The translations under genes were made by a program, and so were the position numbers. From Ephydatia muelleri (lineage: Eukaryota; Porifera; Demospongiae; Spongillida; Spongillidae): a stretch of 64,000 bases of DNA. Under the pieces are notes generated by a model. It did no database searches. It worked only from the letters and a program-made list of their open reading frames with translations, and had not been told where the DNA came from. The DNA lies in assembly GCA_013339895.1 (NCBI GenBank), contig JABACO010000002.1, forward strand, positions 12,776,192-12,840,191. Direction: 5' to 3'. Of the stretch, positions 19,461-32,451 are shown in pieces. Position 1 is the first letter of the stretch. Each line of letters starts with the position of its first letter.

Positions 19461-21220
19461 TCATGCACGTTTCTGAAGGTACTGCTCCCACATTACGCTG
19501 CTAGGCAACGGTGGACACACCTCCCCGCTCGGAACAGGATGCCCATGGGGTGACAAAAACTTGTCCCATTCGCACCTGCAAGGAAATACAAGAGAGATTA
19601 GAAACTACCTCTATTAAAAACGGGACAACACACGAAAACCTGTCCGCTTGGTTACAACGCCACAAACCTGAACCACTACAGTACTGTGCAGTATTAAGCG
19701 TGTGTGAGATGCACAGCTGTCAAGCGGGAGAGCTTCAATGGAGACTAGTACGTGCTGCGACACACACATTCCACAGCGTACATGTACATGCATACCTGGA
19801 CCTGCCCTTGACTAAACTGCTTCTGACAACCCACCTCTCCACCTCCCTCATGCCTAATCCCACCTACATGTATTCTCCTAAATCTCACAGTTCCCACACT
19901 CCACCTCACCTAATGGCCACCCCACCTCACCTAATGGCCACCACACCTCACCTAATGGCCACCACACCTCACCTAATGGCCACCACACCTCACCTAATGG
20001 CCACCACACCTCACCTAATGGCCACCACACCTCACCTAATGGCCACCACACTTCACCTAATGGCCACCCCACCTCACCTAATGGCCACCACACCTCACCT
20101 CACCTCACCTAATGGCCACCACACCTCACCTAATGGCCACCCCACCTCACCTAATGGCCACCACACCTCACCTAATGGCCACCCCACCTCACCACACCTC
20201 ACCAAATGGCCACCATATCTCACCCCACCTCACCTAATGGCCACCACACCTCACCTAATGGACACCCCACCTCACCTAATGGCCACCCCACCTCACCTAA
20301 TGGCCACCACACCTCACCTAATGGACACCACACCTCACCTAATGGCCACCCCACCTCACCACACCTCACCAAATGGCCACCATATCTCACCCCACCTCAC
20401 CTAATGGCCACCACACCTCACCTAATGGCCACCACACCTCACCTAATGGCCACCAGAGCATCAACACTCTGGTCAGCCTGGAGATAGTACTCGCTGAGAG
20501 TCATCGGGTGCTCCTGGCTTGGAGATGATTCAACTGGTTTATCCTCAACTGGTGGTGGTGCTGTGTAGGATAGAATCGCCCCAGTTTAGAACCACTTATG
20601 TCATGTGATACATCACTCCCACCACCCCATCATGTGATACCATCACTCCTGCCACCACCACTCCTGCCACCACCACATCATGTGATACCATCACTCCTCC
20701 CACCACCACATCATGTGATACCATCACTCTTCACACCACCACACAATGTGATACATCACTCCCACCACCCCATCATGTGATACATGTACCATCACTCCTC
20801 ACACCACCCCCATCATGTGATACCATCACTCCTGCCACCACCACATCATGTGATACCATCACTCCTCCCACCACATCATGTGATACCATCACTCCTCCCA
20901 CCACTATACCATTATCCCTGGCCTCTACAAATTCCTAGTCCCACCAGTAAACCAACCCATTTTTCTGACACACAATCAATATGTGCCCTCCTCCCCATTC
21001 CACCCTCTTAACCATTCCAGGCCCAATCCCTCCTCCCCAGACCCTCACCGGCTTGCTTCTTAGACCTCTCCATCTTCTCCATCACCTCCTCCTTCATCAG
21101 CACCCTGAGGGCGTGCTCCTCCCTCTGGTACACGGAGCCCTGGGAGGCCAGGAGGCTATGCAGAGATGTGCACACCACATCAAACCTCTCGTCCTCTTCC
21201 ACTGGTGGGGCATTGCCTGT

Positions 21221-21291
<71 letters not shown>

Positions 21292-24200
21292 CACACACGC
21301 ACACACACACACAAACACACACACAGGGTTAAAGTAACCCCAAATAAAGCACACCCGATATGCCGTAACAGGTTTGGCGATTGTTAACTCCTTGAACAAC
21401 GAGTGCATACACTTGCAAGCTCACACAACCAAAATTATACGTGTCCCCATTCATGCAGTGCCTTGTGTTGTGTTGTGTTTGTTATCAACTGAATCACTTT
21501 GAATTGCATGATGATGCGCATGTAACCCATGCAGATGTGTAAGCACATTTTGTGTGCCCCACACATATTGTCGCAACAACCCCAACTGTTTACGAGGTGG
21601 CAAATAATGGACGTCATAAGAAACATAATTACTGTACATGTACGTATATAACGTTACAAGTGCAGCAAGCATATGCATGCATCAGGGAGTTTGTCATTTT
21701 AACTGATATGTAACAAACATGATGGCATAATTGTTGTATGTGTGCATGCAAGCATACATGCACTTGGAATTCAAAGAGTTAAACTTCTTTGAAGGTGTAC
21801 TCAAAACAGGTAGGGAATACAGATAGAAAGTTACACACAATGTACATGTACATGTACATGTGTACATGTACCATGTCTTTCACTTCCTTCATACATGTAA
21901 CTGCAAACAGAACAAACAAATCCACTACATGTATGTTCTCAATACATGGAATGTGGTTTAAAACAACCCTCAATCCCGGAAAGACTATGCATGGCACTGC
22001 CCCAGCACTCCAATTGGTCCCCACCTTTCTTCCTGGATGCGTCTCTCCTGAGGTCCCTCAGTTCTTTGAGAGTGGCTAGCAGCCTGGTGCTCTGTTGGAT
22101 GTCACTCATCTTCCTCCTCACCTCCCCCAACACACCACTGGCCGACCTCTGAACTGTCGCTTCCTGTGCACAATGGTGAGTGTGGGGGAGTGGCCATAGT
22201 GAGAAGGGGATAGGGTCAGTGAGGGTGGGTGAGTGGCCAGTGAGTGGTGTCACATTCACCACGTACATGTAATTAGCACCTCCCTCCTCCCAAAAGCACA
22301 GTACACTTCACAGCTCTTGTACATGCAGCAACCTCTCCTCTCTTCCGAGCATGCCCTACAAATCCACAGACTTGCTACACAGTTTGGGGTGTAGCCCGTT
22401 CCAAGGTCATGTGATCATCTCCTGTTACATGACCCCCCCCAAGGTCACATGACCCCCCAAGGTCACATGATCACCTCTCCCCAGCCCCACCCCATCCTGA
22501 TACCAACCGTCTTCCTCCTCAGTTCCTGGGACCTCCTTTCCTCCAACCATTGAGACGCGCTCTGCTCCGTCTGTGCTCGTCTTGAATGTACCTCCTCCCT
22601 CCTCTTCTTCACACCAACCCTCTTCCTGGCCTGCAGTGACCAAAAATAGGGAAATAGGCAACGCAATCATTATGGAAAATAGGGAAATCTTTGAAAAAGA
22701 GAAAAGACTCTGTGAATCGGCTGAACAATAATCCATTACTTTTTATGGTTGCAAAATTTTTTAAGAGAAAGATTCGCTTGAAACCCTCCAGATTCAGGAT
22801 AGTAATTTTAACCACCTACTGTACGTTGCCTGTAGGTGACGCAATCATTACATTACTGAAACGCTGCCGTTGTGTCCAGGCGACGCAATGACATATGTGT
22901 AGTTGTCAACAATGAAAAACGCCATACAGCTTGGTTACCACACGCCAACCATAACATCATTGTACTTAGTGCGTGTCTAGCTATAAGTAAACACCTAAAT
23001 CGATGTGTTAAATAGTAAATTACGGACCTAAAGCGGTCAAACACAAGCGGCGGCATTCAAGGGTTGCATAGCAGATGCCATCGTTAGGCGCATCATACCC
23101 GCCCCTTCCCAAACGATAAGAAACATTCGAAATTCAACTAAACTTATCCACAGAGGATACAGCCAAACAACATAACGCCTTTAATAAAATAAAAAACAAC
23201 TAAACGTACACTGTAGGCCATCTCTGTGTACCTCAAGCAACCTAACACCCCATTAGCACCATTGTACACAGGCACTATACACTCCTTTAACCCCTCCCAC
23301 ACCTCTGATCACGCAGCAAAACCAACTAACCCTCCTTGCTCTGGTGTCTTGCAGCTTCTTGGCAATGACATCCATCGTCTTTGTAGACTCGAACAGCGCT
23401 TTGATTTCCTGCAGTTCTTGCTGAGCATTGGAATGGAATAACTCACGCATTGTGCAATTGATTGCTTTCTCACCACAGACTATCGTGCTCAACTACACAC
23501 ATAATTCCATGCATTTTTCATTGTGTGCAATGCACTAGTAACTCAGAACTGTAACTGATGAACAAATGCCGTTTTCCAAGTCCCTCAAAAAAGGATAATG
23601 ACTTGTTTGCCACTTTGACAAACAAACCGGAAACCGATAAATGAGAAATGGATGGCAAAATACGAAGTAAAAGACACTGCATCTTCATAAAGTAATCCCT
23701 TTGGAGGGTTTTATTGTGTCCCACAAATAAGAAACAGTATTGGAGTGGAAAGTTATTTCACTCCCAACGTGTTTATACCAATAATAATAATAAATAGAAA
23801 ATTGCTATTGCTAGATGAGGTGGCGTGACAACACAAGCCACACCTACCTTGGCCCTGGCCACCTCCTCCATAGCCAGACTCCAGCAGACGCCGTCAGACG
23901 ATTGGACGGAAGCAAGTTGGGCGTGGAGGGACCGTAGCAACTGCAACAGGTCAGCAGCCCTACATAGCTTCTGCCTCACCTCAGGGATCTGGGGAAAGGG
24001 TGGGTGGGTGAGTGAGGGAGAGGGGGTAGGTAGAGGGCGGGTAGGGAGTGGAGGGAACCTCTGTGAGCAGCTGGGACACAATACAAAATGAGGTGCCAGA
24101 CTAATAGTAACACAGGACAGTGTCCCCTGGATCGAGATCCAATTAACCCTCAACCTCCTCTCTCTACTCAACGCCTAAATAAAAAGTTATTCACAATACA

Positions 24201-25627
24201 TTGGGCTACAAAACATCTTAAAGACAGTAGACTACCCTCCCTCACATCACACACTGTTTCCATCCACTAAGATGGCAGCCATGCAGGCATAGAAAAGATA
24301 GTCCACACAATATCAGATATCGTGTACACACAACACTTTTGCACACGCACATTGGAGGATACAGAAAAGGATATGCTACCACCACAGGCCACACATTTAA
24401 ACACCCCCTGCATTCAGGTGTGCTGTAATAAGAGAGGCAGGTTACAAATGAACATCTCCACAGAGACAGTTCAGAAGTCATATGCACCTATCCTTACAAC
24501 CCCTTAACATCCAGATACCCCCTCCTCCACTCCCCCCACCCTCTCTCCCATTAAATAAATCGATTCAAATATTCTTTCTTTCATTTGAAGCACACTGAAA
24601 CAGGAAAGTATGACTGAATATAATGCATGTATCCCCCCATCCTCCCAGGCTGGCTACTCTGTGGTGGGGTATGGTGGGAATGCCTCAGCTCTGGCATTAG
24701 TTCTAATTGGAGCCTCCCACAATTTCAAATAAAGTTTTGGGACTTGGAGACATGTCACTGCAGAGCCAGGTGAGAGGGAACACTGCTTGAGCCTCAGGTC
24801 CCCAGGCTCCCACTGCCAAAAGGAACACAGCTCCAGCCCAGTTTGGCACATCATCATTTGCCATATGTTATCGGATCCAGCTGCCATACAGCTGTACCTG
24901 CTCCACCAATGACACTAGAATAGAAACTGTTCAAAACCAAAGGTGACAGGAAGCTCCCAGTTCAAAACTAGCTACACTGAAATAACCGTTTTGAAATATC
25001 ATTCCTGCTAGCTCTAGAAAAATAACCAGACCCATTGCAACGTTGCTGAAATTACATCTGATGAAGCCAGCTAAAGTGATGAATACCCCAAGTGCATTCT
25101 GAAAAGCATGTAATGCACACTGTAGTAGCAGCTGGTGCTTAGGAATTTAAGCTACACACGTGAACTGATCTAAATTATTTTATTTTATTTTTCAGCATGC
25201 AATATTAAGGGCTAAATCTAATTTAATATCATTAACAAATTAAAAGTGGCACATCCATCACGTGATCATGTACCTTCAAGGGGGGAGAGTGTGGGGATGA
25301 CTGTGGCTTGGTCGAACGCACTCTCTCCATCCATTCCAACAAGAAGGGGTCTGAGCCGCTAGGGCGATGCGCCGCAGACTCGTAAAACGCCTGGTTTGGA
25401 GGAGGCGGGAACGGCTGGAAGGCAAGTTGCGTCTGATACGTGAGCAGCGGCTGGTTGACAGCGCAACCACGTGACTGCTGCCAGCGTGGGACTTGGTGAA
25501 ATGGATGTTGCCGGTAGTGTTGCGGCGGGAAGGGCATCGGGTCTCCATACAAATGCGGCAGTGGTGGTGGTGGCTGTCCAAAAAAAGTTATCAAAGGCGG
25601 TGGAAAGTATCGAGGACCTGAATCCAT
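19461..25627 (-). CDS. PDCD7: PDCD7 / U11-U12 snRNP 59 kDa-like protein
   Basis: Eight exons with GT-AG introns and matching phases: 25274-25627, 23848-23988, 23331-23492, 22508-22630, 22025-22163, 21049-21216, 20443-20560 and 19461-19575 (439 residues). Exon 1 starts at an ATG and encodes a proline-rich leader. Later exons align in order with human PDCD7 as I recall it. Shared pieces are the EVR-L-RA-L-LR block (exon 2), SGVLGEVRRKMSDIQ and LKELRDLRRDASRKKG (exon 5), REEHALRVL (exon 6), YYLQADQSVDALVAIR (exon 7), and EWDKFLSP plus CPPLPSSVMW at the C-terminus (exon 8). PDCD7 is a structural protein of the U11/U12 di-snRNP that recognises minor introns in the nucleus. It is largely coiled coil. 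Intron 6 holds a ~33-bp minisatellite and intron 7 a 21-bp one. First-exon completeness is inferred. Confidence 0.88.
19901..20455. repeat. 21-bp minisatellite derived from a splice-donor junction
   Basis: About 25 copies of a 21-bp unit (plus strand CACCTCACCTAATGGCCAC with two variable bases). On the transcribed minus strand each unit contains GCCATTAG|GTGAGG, the exact exon 7 / intron 7 junction of the PDCD7-like gene. The copy at 20441-20455 is the genuine junction and the rest extend through intron 7. Variants include GGACACC for GGCCACC and two copies of an ACCATATCTCACC interruption. Confidence 0.9.
20597..20905. repeat. ~33-bp minisatellite in PDCD7-like intron 6
   Basis: Units of the form CATCATGTGATACCATCACT followed by CCTCCCACCAC repeat with length variation. 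The same unit occurs at window positions 1-47. Confidence 0.85.
21228..21326. repeat. (AC)n microsatellite
   Basis: Long AC repeat with a few interruptions, lying directly upstream (in gene direction) of PDCD7-like exon 6. Part of its polypyrimidine-poor intron 5. Confidence 0.9.
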
Positions 25628-25773
25628 TTACAAACAAACTTATAATAATTTCATACACCTATTATTACAAATTATAAGTCACCACGCGCCTTATACGTAC
25701 AGGGCCGGCCACATATGCGGGTTTGTACTGCATGTAATACATTTCTGGCTACCTAATTAGTAATATGGCGCAT

Positions 25774-25848
25774 CCCCAGGCCCTATTTTGATATTAAAGT
25801 TAGCGATTTTTTGTCTCGCTAACTTTAATATCAAAATAGGGCCTGGGG
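25774..25848. repeat. 75-bp perfect hairpin
   Basis: CCCCAGGCCCTATTTTGATA plus TTAAAGTTAGCGA is followed, after a 9-base loop, by its exact reverse complement. Probably a young foldback element or a recent inverted duplication. Confidence 0.8.
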
Positions 25849-26468
25849 ACGAGGCTAGGCCCCACACTGGGGGTACAATCAAGATAGTATTGCCTGCTGC
25901 ATTAGTGCATACATTTATAATCTAACATACCAGTCATATTGCATTATGAATCAGTTATAATGACACAGATATTTGATTTGCAACATAATGTAACATATCA
26001 CAGCGTCTAAGTGATCAAGTACGCGAATTACACTAGTGTGCGCCTTCAATTGGGCCAACACTGCATGACCCATTGAGGACCAAGACCTCCACCAGGGTGC
26101 ATGTGACAGTGCCTGGTTGTTATTGAAATAGCCACTTACAGTTTTAAAAGTAGGACCCTGGCACCTACACTGTATGCAAAGTAAGCATCTACTGCAAAAG
26201 ATAAGACACAAATGTTGTTTTGTTTTGTCTTGTTTATGGCCAATGCAAACAAAGCATAATGAAACAATGGCTTTGTGCCGACATAACATTTCCGGATGTC
26301 TGGTGTGAGTGTGTGTTTGCTTTCGAACACCACTGACCACCAACAACTGTGATGAACATAATCAAAAATGTTTTTTTTGATCAATTTATTGATATTACTT
26401 GGACCTCTATTAAATTGATACATTAATCAACACAGATCACATTCTCTCTAGACATGCAATATTGGAAA

Positions 26469-26469
<1 letters not shown>

Positions 26470-26501
<32 letters not shown>
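26470..26501. repeat. (AC)n microsatellite
   Basis: Uninterrupted AC dinucleotide run. Confidence 0.9.
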
Positions 26502-26503
<2 letters not shown>

Positions 26504-27764
26504 TAATCATGATGAAATGTTTTGATCTGCTACCATGGTACCTTGAGGTGATGACTTGGTGGGAAGGTAGATTTACCTGGGTGGTACACTATGCATATAT
26601 TTGTCCCACAGCCCAATCCACATGCAATTCTTTTGAATTGCCCTCCTGATCACCAATGCCTACATTTCCTATTATTGCCCTCCTTATCAAACATAGCAAG
26701 ATGTGAAAGAGATGTGGAGAATTAAGGCTCTTGAGCAGTTACATGTAAAATACATGCAGCAGCTGATTTAGTTGGATGCTGACAATGTGTATGCGCCTCG
26801 AGTGACATACACGTACGTCCATTATTAGAAATTACTAAGTGTACTATTTAAAAAATGTACACACTTACAGTATAGTTGTGTGATTGTGTGCTGCAAATCT
26901 GTACAGCTGTAGCGTTTCAGGTTTTTAGACCACAATGTCATAGTATACCCTTTGATGCATACATGTAGCTAGGCATATACAAACATCTGCATGCCACTTT
27001 GAGATTTGTATTTGCATATAGTCATCAATCCATAATTTGGAATCATCGATACCTATGTAGATTATTCAATAATTGGAGTGGTGTATACAAGTGATGTTGA
27101 ACTAATACCATACTCTACATGTAGTTGAACAATACAGTGGCCCTGGAGGTCGTGCGACCAAACATTGCACGATGCACGATTTTGCTATTGAACAGTCCGA
27201 TTCTGTGACCAAACAACAATTCAATTCCACTACCGTACAACAGCCGATCTATTTCTGCAATCGTTACTTTAAAAAGCCAATAAAACAGGTACATTGTATA
27301 AATAATATGCTGTGTATTGTAATTTCACCAGTGGCAGTGATCTGTTCAGCTGATCATGTGTTGTAAAGCATCATGTACCAGTACACTGCACGTTTGTTTA
27401 AAGTTATGGGTTATGGCCTAAGAATGTCACTATTTGCATAGCTTCTTTACCAATCAAAAATGACTGTATTTTTGATGAGTCATTTTTTTGCTTTCATTTT
27501 GTGAGCATCAAATTAACAACCAAAGTTGTTTCCTAATGAGCAATAAATTTGCCAATGGGAGCAAAATTATGTGTAGCCGCACAAAGGAATGTGTCGTTGC
27601 AATGTGCCAATATTTCTTTTCGATATTGCGGTCGTATCTACTGTGTGATGTGATACAAGATGTAGCAACAGTACCCTAGATAATGCCCACACCTTGTGTA
27701 ATGTACACTTTGTGTGTGTGCTCATGCGCCTATATGCACAATGTGTACACATGAGCACACACAT

Positions 27765-27781
27765 GCACACACACATACACA

Positions 27782-27835
<54 letters not shown>

Positions 27836-27846
27836 CACACACACAC
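27765..27846. repeat. (AC)n microsatellite
   Basis: AC run with short interruptions; the preceding ~50 bases are also AC-rich. Confidence 0.9.
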
Positions 27847-28206
27847 ATTAACATATATGCTCCCAGCTCATTTGCATGGGCGTAACTGAGTAGTCTTGTA
27901 CCATTAGAATCAATCTCTTCAGCTGAGATGATGGTCAGTCGTGACACCTTGGTGTGGTATCAGGAACTGTGGGACCTAATGGGTAGTGCCCTGGATTACT
28001 GAGCACATGCACCTTAAAGACGCATGAGGTAATGTGTACTGTACACCATAGTTGAGGGAGGGATATTAGAGGTTATTCAACAATGGGGTTGCAACAATTT
28101 TGTCCAGTTGTGAATTAGCTAGACCCCTATCATTGATCCCACTTGACCACTAATAATGTAAATCTGGACCTGGAATGGGGGTGAGAGGAGGTATTGTGTG
28201 CAGGCA

Positions 28207-28442
28207 GGAAGCCCTCCCTCCTTCCCTCCCTCCTTCTCTCCCTCCCTCCTTCCCTCCCTCCCTCCCTCCTTCCCTCCCTCACTCCTTCCCTCCCTCCTTC
28301 CCTCCCTCCTTCCCTCCCTTCTTCCTTCCCTCCCTCTCCCTCTCTCCCTCCCTCTACATCTCTCCACTCCCTCTCCCCCTCCCTCCCCTCCCTCTCTCTC
28401 TCTCCCTCAATCCCTCCCTCCTTCCCTCCCTCCCTCTCTCTC
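28207..28442. repeat. Polypyrimidine (CCTTCCCTCCCTC)n tract
   Basis: About 235 bases of almost pure C/T on the plus strand. Purine-rich on the other strand; may adopt triplex-type structure. Not coding. Confidence 0.9.
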
Positions 28443-28663
28443 ACTGGTATGTTGTTGCTACTGAGAACCATCCATTAACGTACACCTTGTGTATTGTCTA
28501 TGTTGTGCCATGTTATTTACCATCTCCTCCCTTCCCCTCAATTAGTTTTTCCCTTACCTAGAACTACTGAATGCCCATTTCTCTGTTGAGGAAGGGAAGC
28601 CCTGTGAATGATGCAGCTGTGATATGCTCATCTTTAGAACATGTGCATCAAGATGCTTAACAC

Positions 28664-28666
<3 letters not shown>

Positions 28667-28735
<69 letters not shown>

Positions 28736-28742
28736 AACACAC
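28667..28742. repeat. (AC)n microsatellite
   Basis: Nearly pure AC run. Confidence 0.9.
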
Positions 28743-28855
28743 GTACATTTCATTTCAGGGCATGGTGAAATAATTTTGTCTTCTCAAAGCATTACTATCT
28801 CCCTAGCCAATCGGAAACTTAAAACAAAAACAGTGCCTATGTGAACAATGCATAT

Positions 28856-28856
<1 letters not shown>

Positions 28857-28943
<87 letters not shown>
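28857..28943. repeat. (AC)n microsatellite
   Basis: Pure AC run of ~87 bases. Confidence 0.9.
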
Positions 28944-28944
<1 letters not shown>

Positions 28945-29050
28945 GGAGCACTTACAGTTATTAGCTCCGCATTTGTACACAAACGTCTGAGATTTGGTTT
29001 CTCGAGGAAATTATTTTGGAATATGACTACATGTATTTCATTGCTTTAAG

Positions 29051-29252
29051 TGGGATCGTTTCCTCGAAAAGGGACCTAGCGCATGCATTTCCAGTACGCG
29101 CAATAGAAAAGTAACGCTTGCGTTGAAACGAATAGCTAATTAGAAATTTAGAGCCTTAAACCTCCTAGACAGATACTCCGATTCTCAGTGCGTAAGAAGA
29201 AATCTGTAGAGGACAACCTGAATAAAAAATAAATAAAATTAAAACATGCGAA
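29051..29252 (+). mobile_element. MITE copy, truncated (TGGGATCGTTTCC family)
   Basis: Starts TGGGATCGTTTCCTCGAAAA GGGACC and continues with the same interior as 35986-36231 (AATAGAAAAGTAACGCTTGC, CAGATACTCC-ATTCT). The right terminal inverted repeat is missing. Confidence 0.7.
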
Positions 29253-29772
29253 AACAATTACTTATTATTATTACGGTATTGCACACATAAATTAATTAGC
29301 CGTACGTTGTAGGAGTTAATAACCCTATAGCTACCACCCCCATAGGTCCCAGCCGTATTTTGGTATCATGTGATGAAACCCCGAGTCAGTCGCCATTGTA
29401 CGTTATACTGAATACCTACAACACTTCGACTTCTTGCTACAGCGACTTGAAGTATAGCGTAAGCTCGTGTTTAGTCGTTGATAGGTATTAGACGCGAGTG
29501 TTGTACACATATAAACTTTGGCCTGTATGAAAATAGCTGCGAATGCTTGGAATGGACGCGCACAAGTACATCGCACTACCGAACTGGCACTTAACTAGAT
29601 ACACAGCCCCTCACGTGTGTCGAACCACTTTTGTGGGTCTGGGCACTGGACCACATGGCTTTGTAATGTCAGTGGTTCAGTGTTGTGACTCACGTGCACG
29701 TAACAGTATGACACTGCAGTGGGTACTGTGCAGCGTTTCACTAGCTCAGTGCTTTCCAAAGGGGTCGAAGGG

Positions 29773-32451
29773 ATGGATGCAGCCGGTCGTGGTAGACAGA
29801 GAGGCAGAAGCAAAAGGCCCATATCGTTGAGTGGGTGGAGTGAAGGCGGCAAAGCAACTAGCCATTCATGTGATGACCAAATGGTGCAGGTAATTAATTA
29901 CTGACGGGTGGCTGTATGAATGTTACTCTTCCAGTGGTCATGCTGGAGTGCAAATATCCGATGCACTGATGCCGAAATCGGGCTGGATTGATGACATGAT
30001 TTTGGAGCTTTGTAACAGGTGCATGTGTGCATGCAAGGTAGCCAGTGACATACTGGTACAAAGCTGTCATAAGTTGTGTGTGCGCACGAGGGACTCTGGT
30101 TATGTGTAGCTCCCACATTGGAAGAATGTCATCATAGTCATAGCTGAAATAAATACAGCATGCAAGTTTTATGGCCATTTTGTGTTCGCAGTACGGGGTC
30201 AATAGCCTTTCCTACATCCATTTTGGTGTCGACATTTGGAACACGTGGGGTACACATAGATTTTTGATTATTATTTAATTCTCTTACAGCCCGGAGAGCA
30301 AAAGAAGAGTGAGCATGATTCCGACCTCAGACAATTGAAAGGGGAAATTAAGAGCCTGAAAGAGAAATTGTCTGTTGCCGAAATAGAGGTAGTTATTGTA
30401 TGCTCAAATGATGTACAGTGTACATGTAATTGTTTAATCGTAAATTGTATGTACAGTAGCTAAACTATAGCAACAGAAGATGTGCATACATGTACATGTA
30501 TATGTGTAGAAAATGATCACAACATTTTTATGTGGATATTAGTCCTTAGTTTGTGTATAAATAGTACTCACTGTATTAATCTTGAAAATGAAACATTATT
30601 GAAAAGAAAAATGCATAAGCATCATTTATTAAGATTGTAATTTGCATACATATTAGATTCATCCTGGCAGTTGTTATACATGATTTGCAAATTAATCTAA
30701 TCAACTAAAGTCATTAAACAAAACTGATTGTCAACCTTAATAGTTAATTTGGTTTTTGACAGTACATTATATAAACAAAGCCCTCTAATAGTTTCGCTTA
30801 ATGACATTGACTCTTCACCAACACTTTCTCATGAGCTTCAGAAAGGTTTGAAAATGCTTTATCCAGCCCTGCATATCATACATAAAATTGCATGCTCGTA
30901 AAATGGTATTCAACAGGGGTCCCCAACTGTATCTTCTTGCTCGTCCTTCTGAGATAATAAAATTCCTATTGGACTGGTTTTAAAGCGGATATGGAACCAG
31001 ACCAAAATATTTTTTATGTTGAACCTGTGTTGCACATGCATTTCAGTCAGGCAAAGAACTGTGAATTGAGCAAATGAGTGATGTACTTGACTGATGCAGC
31101 CGTGAGTGCTGCCATTGTAGCATCATTTGGCTGCATGTAATGTACTATCTGGAGCTGTTCGTTTAAATTATTGTGTGTATAAAATGAGAATGTGATCACT
31201 TGAAACATTTTGGGTTCATGTGTGTTGCACGTGCAGCAGTGTCATATGCGGCTCATACACATGTATTGTGGTGTTATGTGTGTTTTTGTCTGCATCTGTG
31301 TGTATGGGTAACATATAGTGGTATATTGTGTTCACCTAGCTGTACAATTTATTTGAAGAGTCGTACATTTAGGGATGATTTCCAGCAAGAAAGGCGGGAC
31401 AGAGAGAGAGCTGTGGAAAGATGTGATAGTCTGCAACAGATGATGGCTGACTTTGAGAGACAAAGTGAGAAATACAAGGAGGAAAACGCAGACCTTACTG
31501 AGCAGTTGAATGCAGCAAGGCAGACTATTGCTCAGCAGGTAGCAGAACTGGAAGTAGCCAAGGAGGAGATAGCAGTGAAGGTGGCCCAGGTGAAGCAATA
31601 CCAGAAGCAGGTGGAGGCTTACAAAAAACAGGTGTGCAGCAGGAATTTTCTTTTGCAAAGTAGTGAACCTTTTTATTGTAGTTAGATGTATCAAAAACTG
31701 GAGGTGAAGACAGCTGTGATGTTGATCAGAAGAGAAATCAGAAGAGAAAAAGTGATCATGTAAGATATGGATGAGGTTTAGGTTTTTGACCCCTATTCTT
31801 CTTACCTTTCTCAGAATGAAAATGGTTCCAAGCGTTTCAAGCAAAGTATGGATTCAGCACATGGAGTAAGGCCATGTTGTGGCGTAGAATTGCCTGGCTG
31901 GCTGTCAACACCATGATGTCATGTATCAAATACTGCATGCACTAAGCTTACCATGTGTAAATCGTATTGTCATTTGATGTATTTGAGGATTGTGTGTGTA
32001 TGTTTTATACACCACTACTGATTGAAATAAAATTAATTATAGTGTATGTCATTAATCAAGAGAAGGTTTTCGCTTAACTTTCATGTGTAGTGTTAATTTG
32101 CACTTAATATATTTCCTCCAGTATGCTGAGTATAGTACAGAAGAAACCGACTCCGATTCCCTTCCACCACCTATCATAATGAATGTTCCAGATACCAGAG
32201 GTCTATCCGCAGGGAAGCATGAAACCCAACAACTCATGGGTGCAACTACTAACAGTGGGATAACATCTAGAGACGGGTTCAAGGGAGCAGCACCTTCAAT
32301 GGTTGATACCAGATACCAGAGGGTAGTGTCTCGTGCAAGCATACCTGACGACCCGAACCTGCAGTGCCCAATTTGTAGAGAGATCTTCAAGAAGGGCGAA
32401 ATCCAAAAATTCCGGTTGCATGTTCAGAGATGCTCTGAATTCATGCAGTGA
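29773..32451 (+). CDS. NEMO/optineurin-like UBAN and zinc-finger protein
   Basis: Six exons, all introns phase 0 with GT-AG ends: 29773-29889, 30290-30388, 31359-31631, 31682-31759, 31815-31865 and 32122-32451 (315 residues). The ATG at 29773 is the first in-frame one. Residues ~40-165 are coiled coil. FRDDFQQERRDRERA at ~76-90 matches the DF-x-x-ER-x-x-RE core of the UBAN ubiquitin-chain-binding motif of NEMO, optineurin and ABINs. The acidic linker has SDSLPPPI. The C-terminus has CPICREIFKKGE...FRLHVQRC, a C2HC finger of the NEMO/UBZ type. By homology it should bind polyubiquitin and act as a cytosolic adaptor in NF-kB-type signalling or autophagy. It is shorter than human NEMO and lacks an obvious kinase-binding N-terminal coil. 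Exon 3 and the finger are nearly shared with the minus-strand gene ending at 33792. Confidence 0.8.

Larger units (their letters stand above)
25628..29772. other. Intergenic region between PDCD7-like and NEMO-like genes
   Basis: No coding gene recognised. It contains a 75-bp hairpin (25774-25848), several (AC)n tracts, a polypyrimidine tract (28207-28442) and a truncated interspersed MITE (29051-29252). The ~400 bases before 29773 should hold the promoter of the plus-strand gene; no TATA box was seen. Confidence 0.6.

Noticed and set aside
19901-20455. CRISPR-like regular repeats
   Set aside because: Units are contiguous 21-mers with no spacers, in a eukaryotic intron.
19511-20487. Plus-strand frames of about 100-300 codons with HLMATTP repeats
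   Set aside because: They are translations of the 21-bp minisatellite on the strand opposite the PDCD7-like gene.
21008-21408. Cysteine-valine and histidine-threonine rich proteins over AC repeats (also at 27567, 28554, 37029)
   Set aside because: Microsatellite translations; only the part at 21049-21216 is a real exon.
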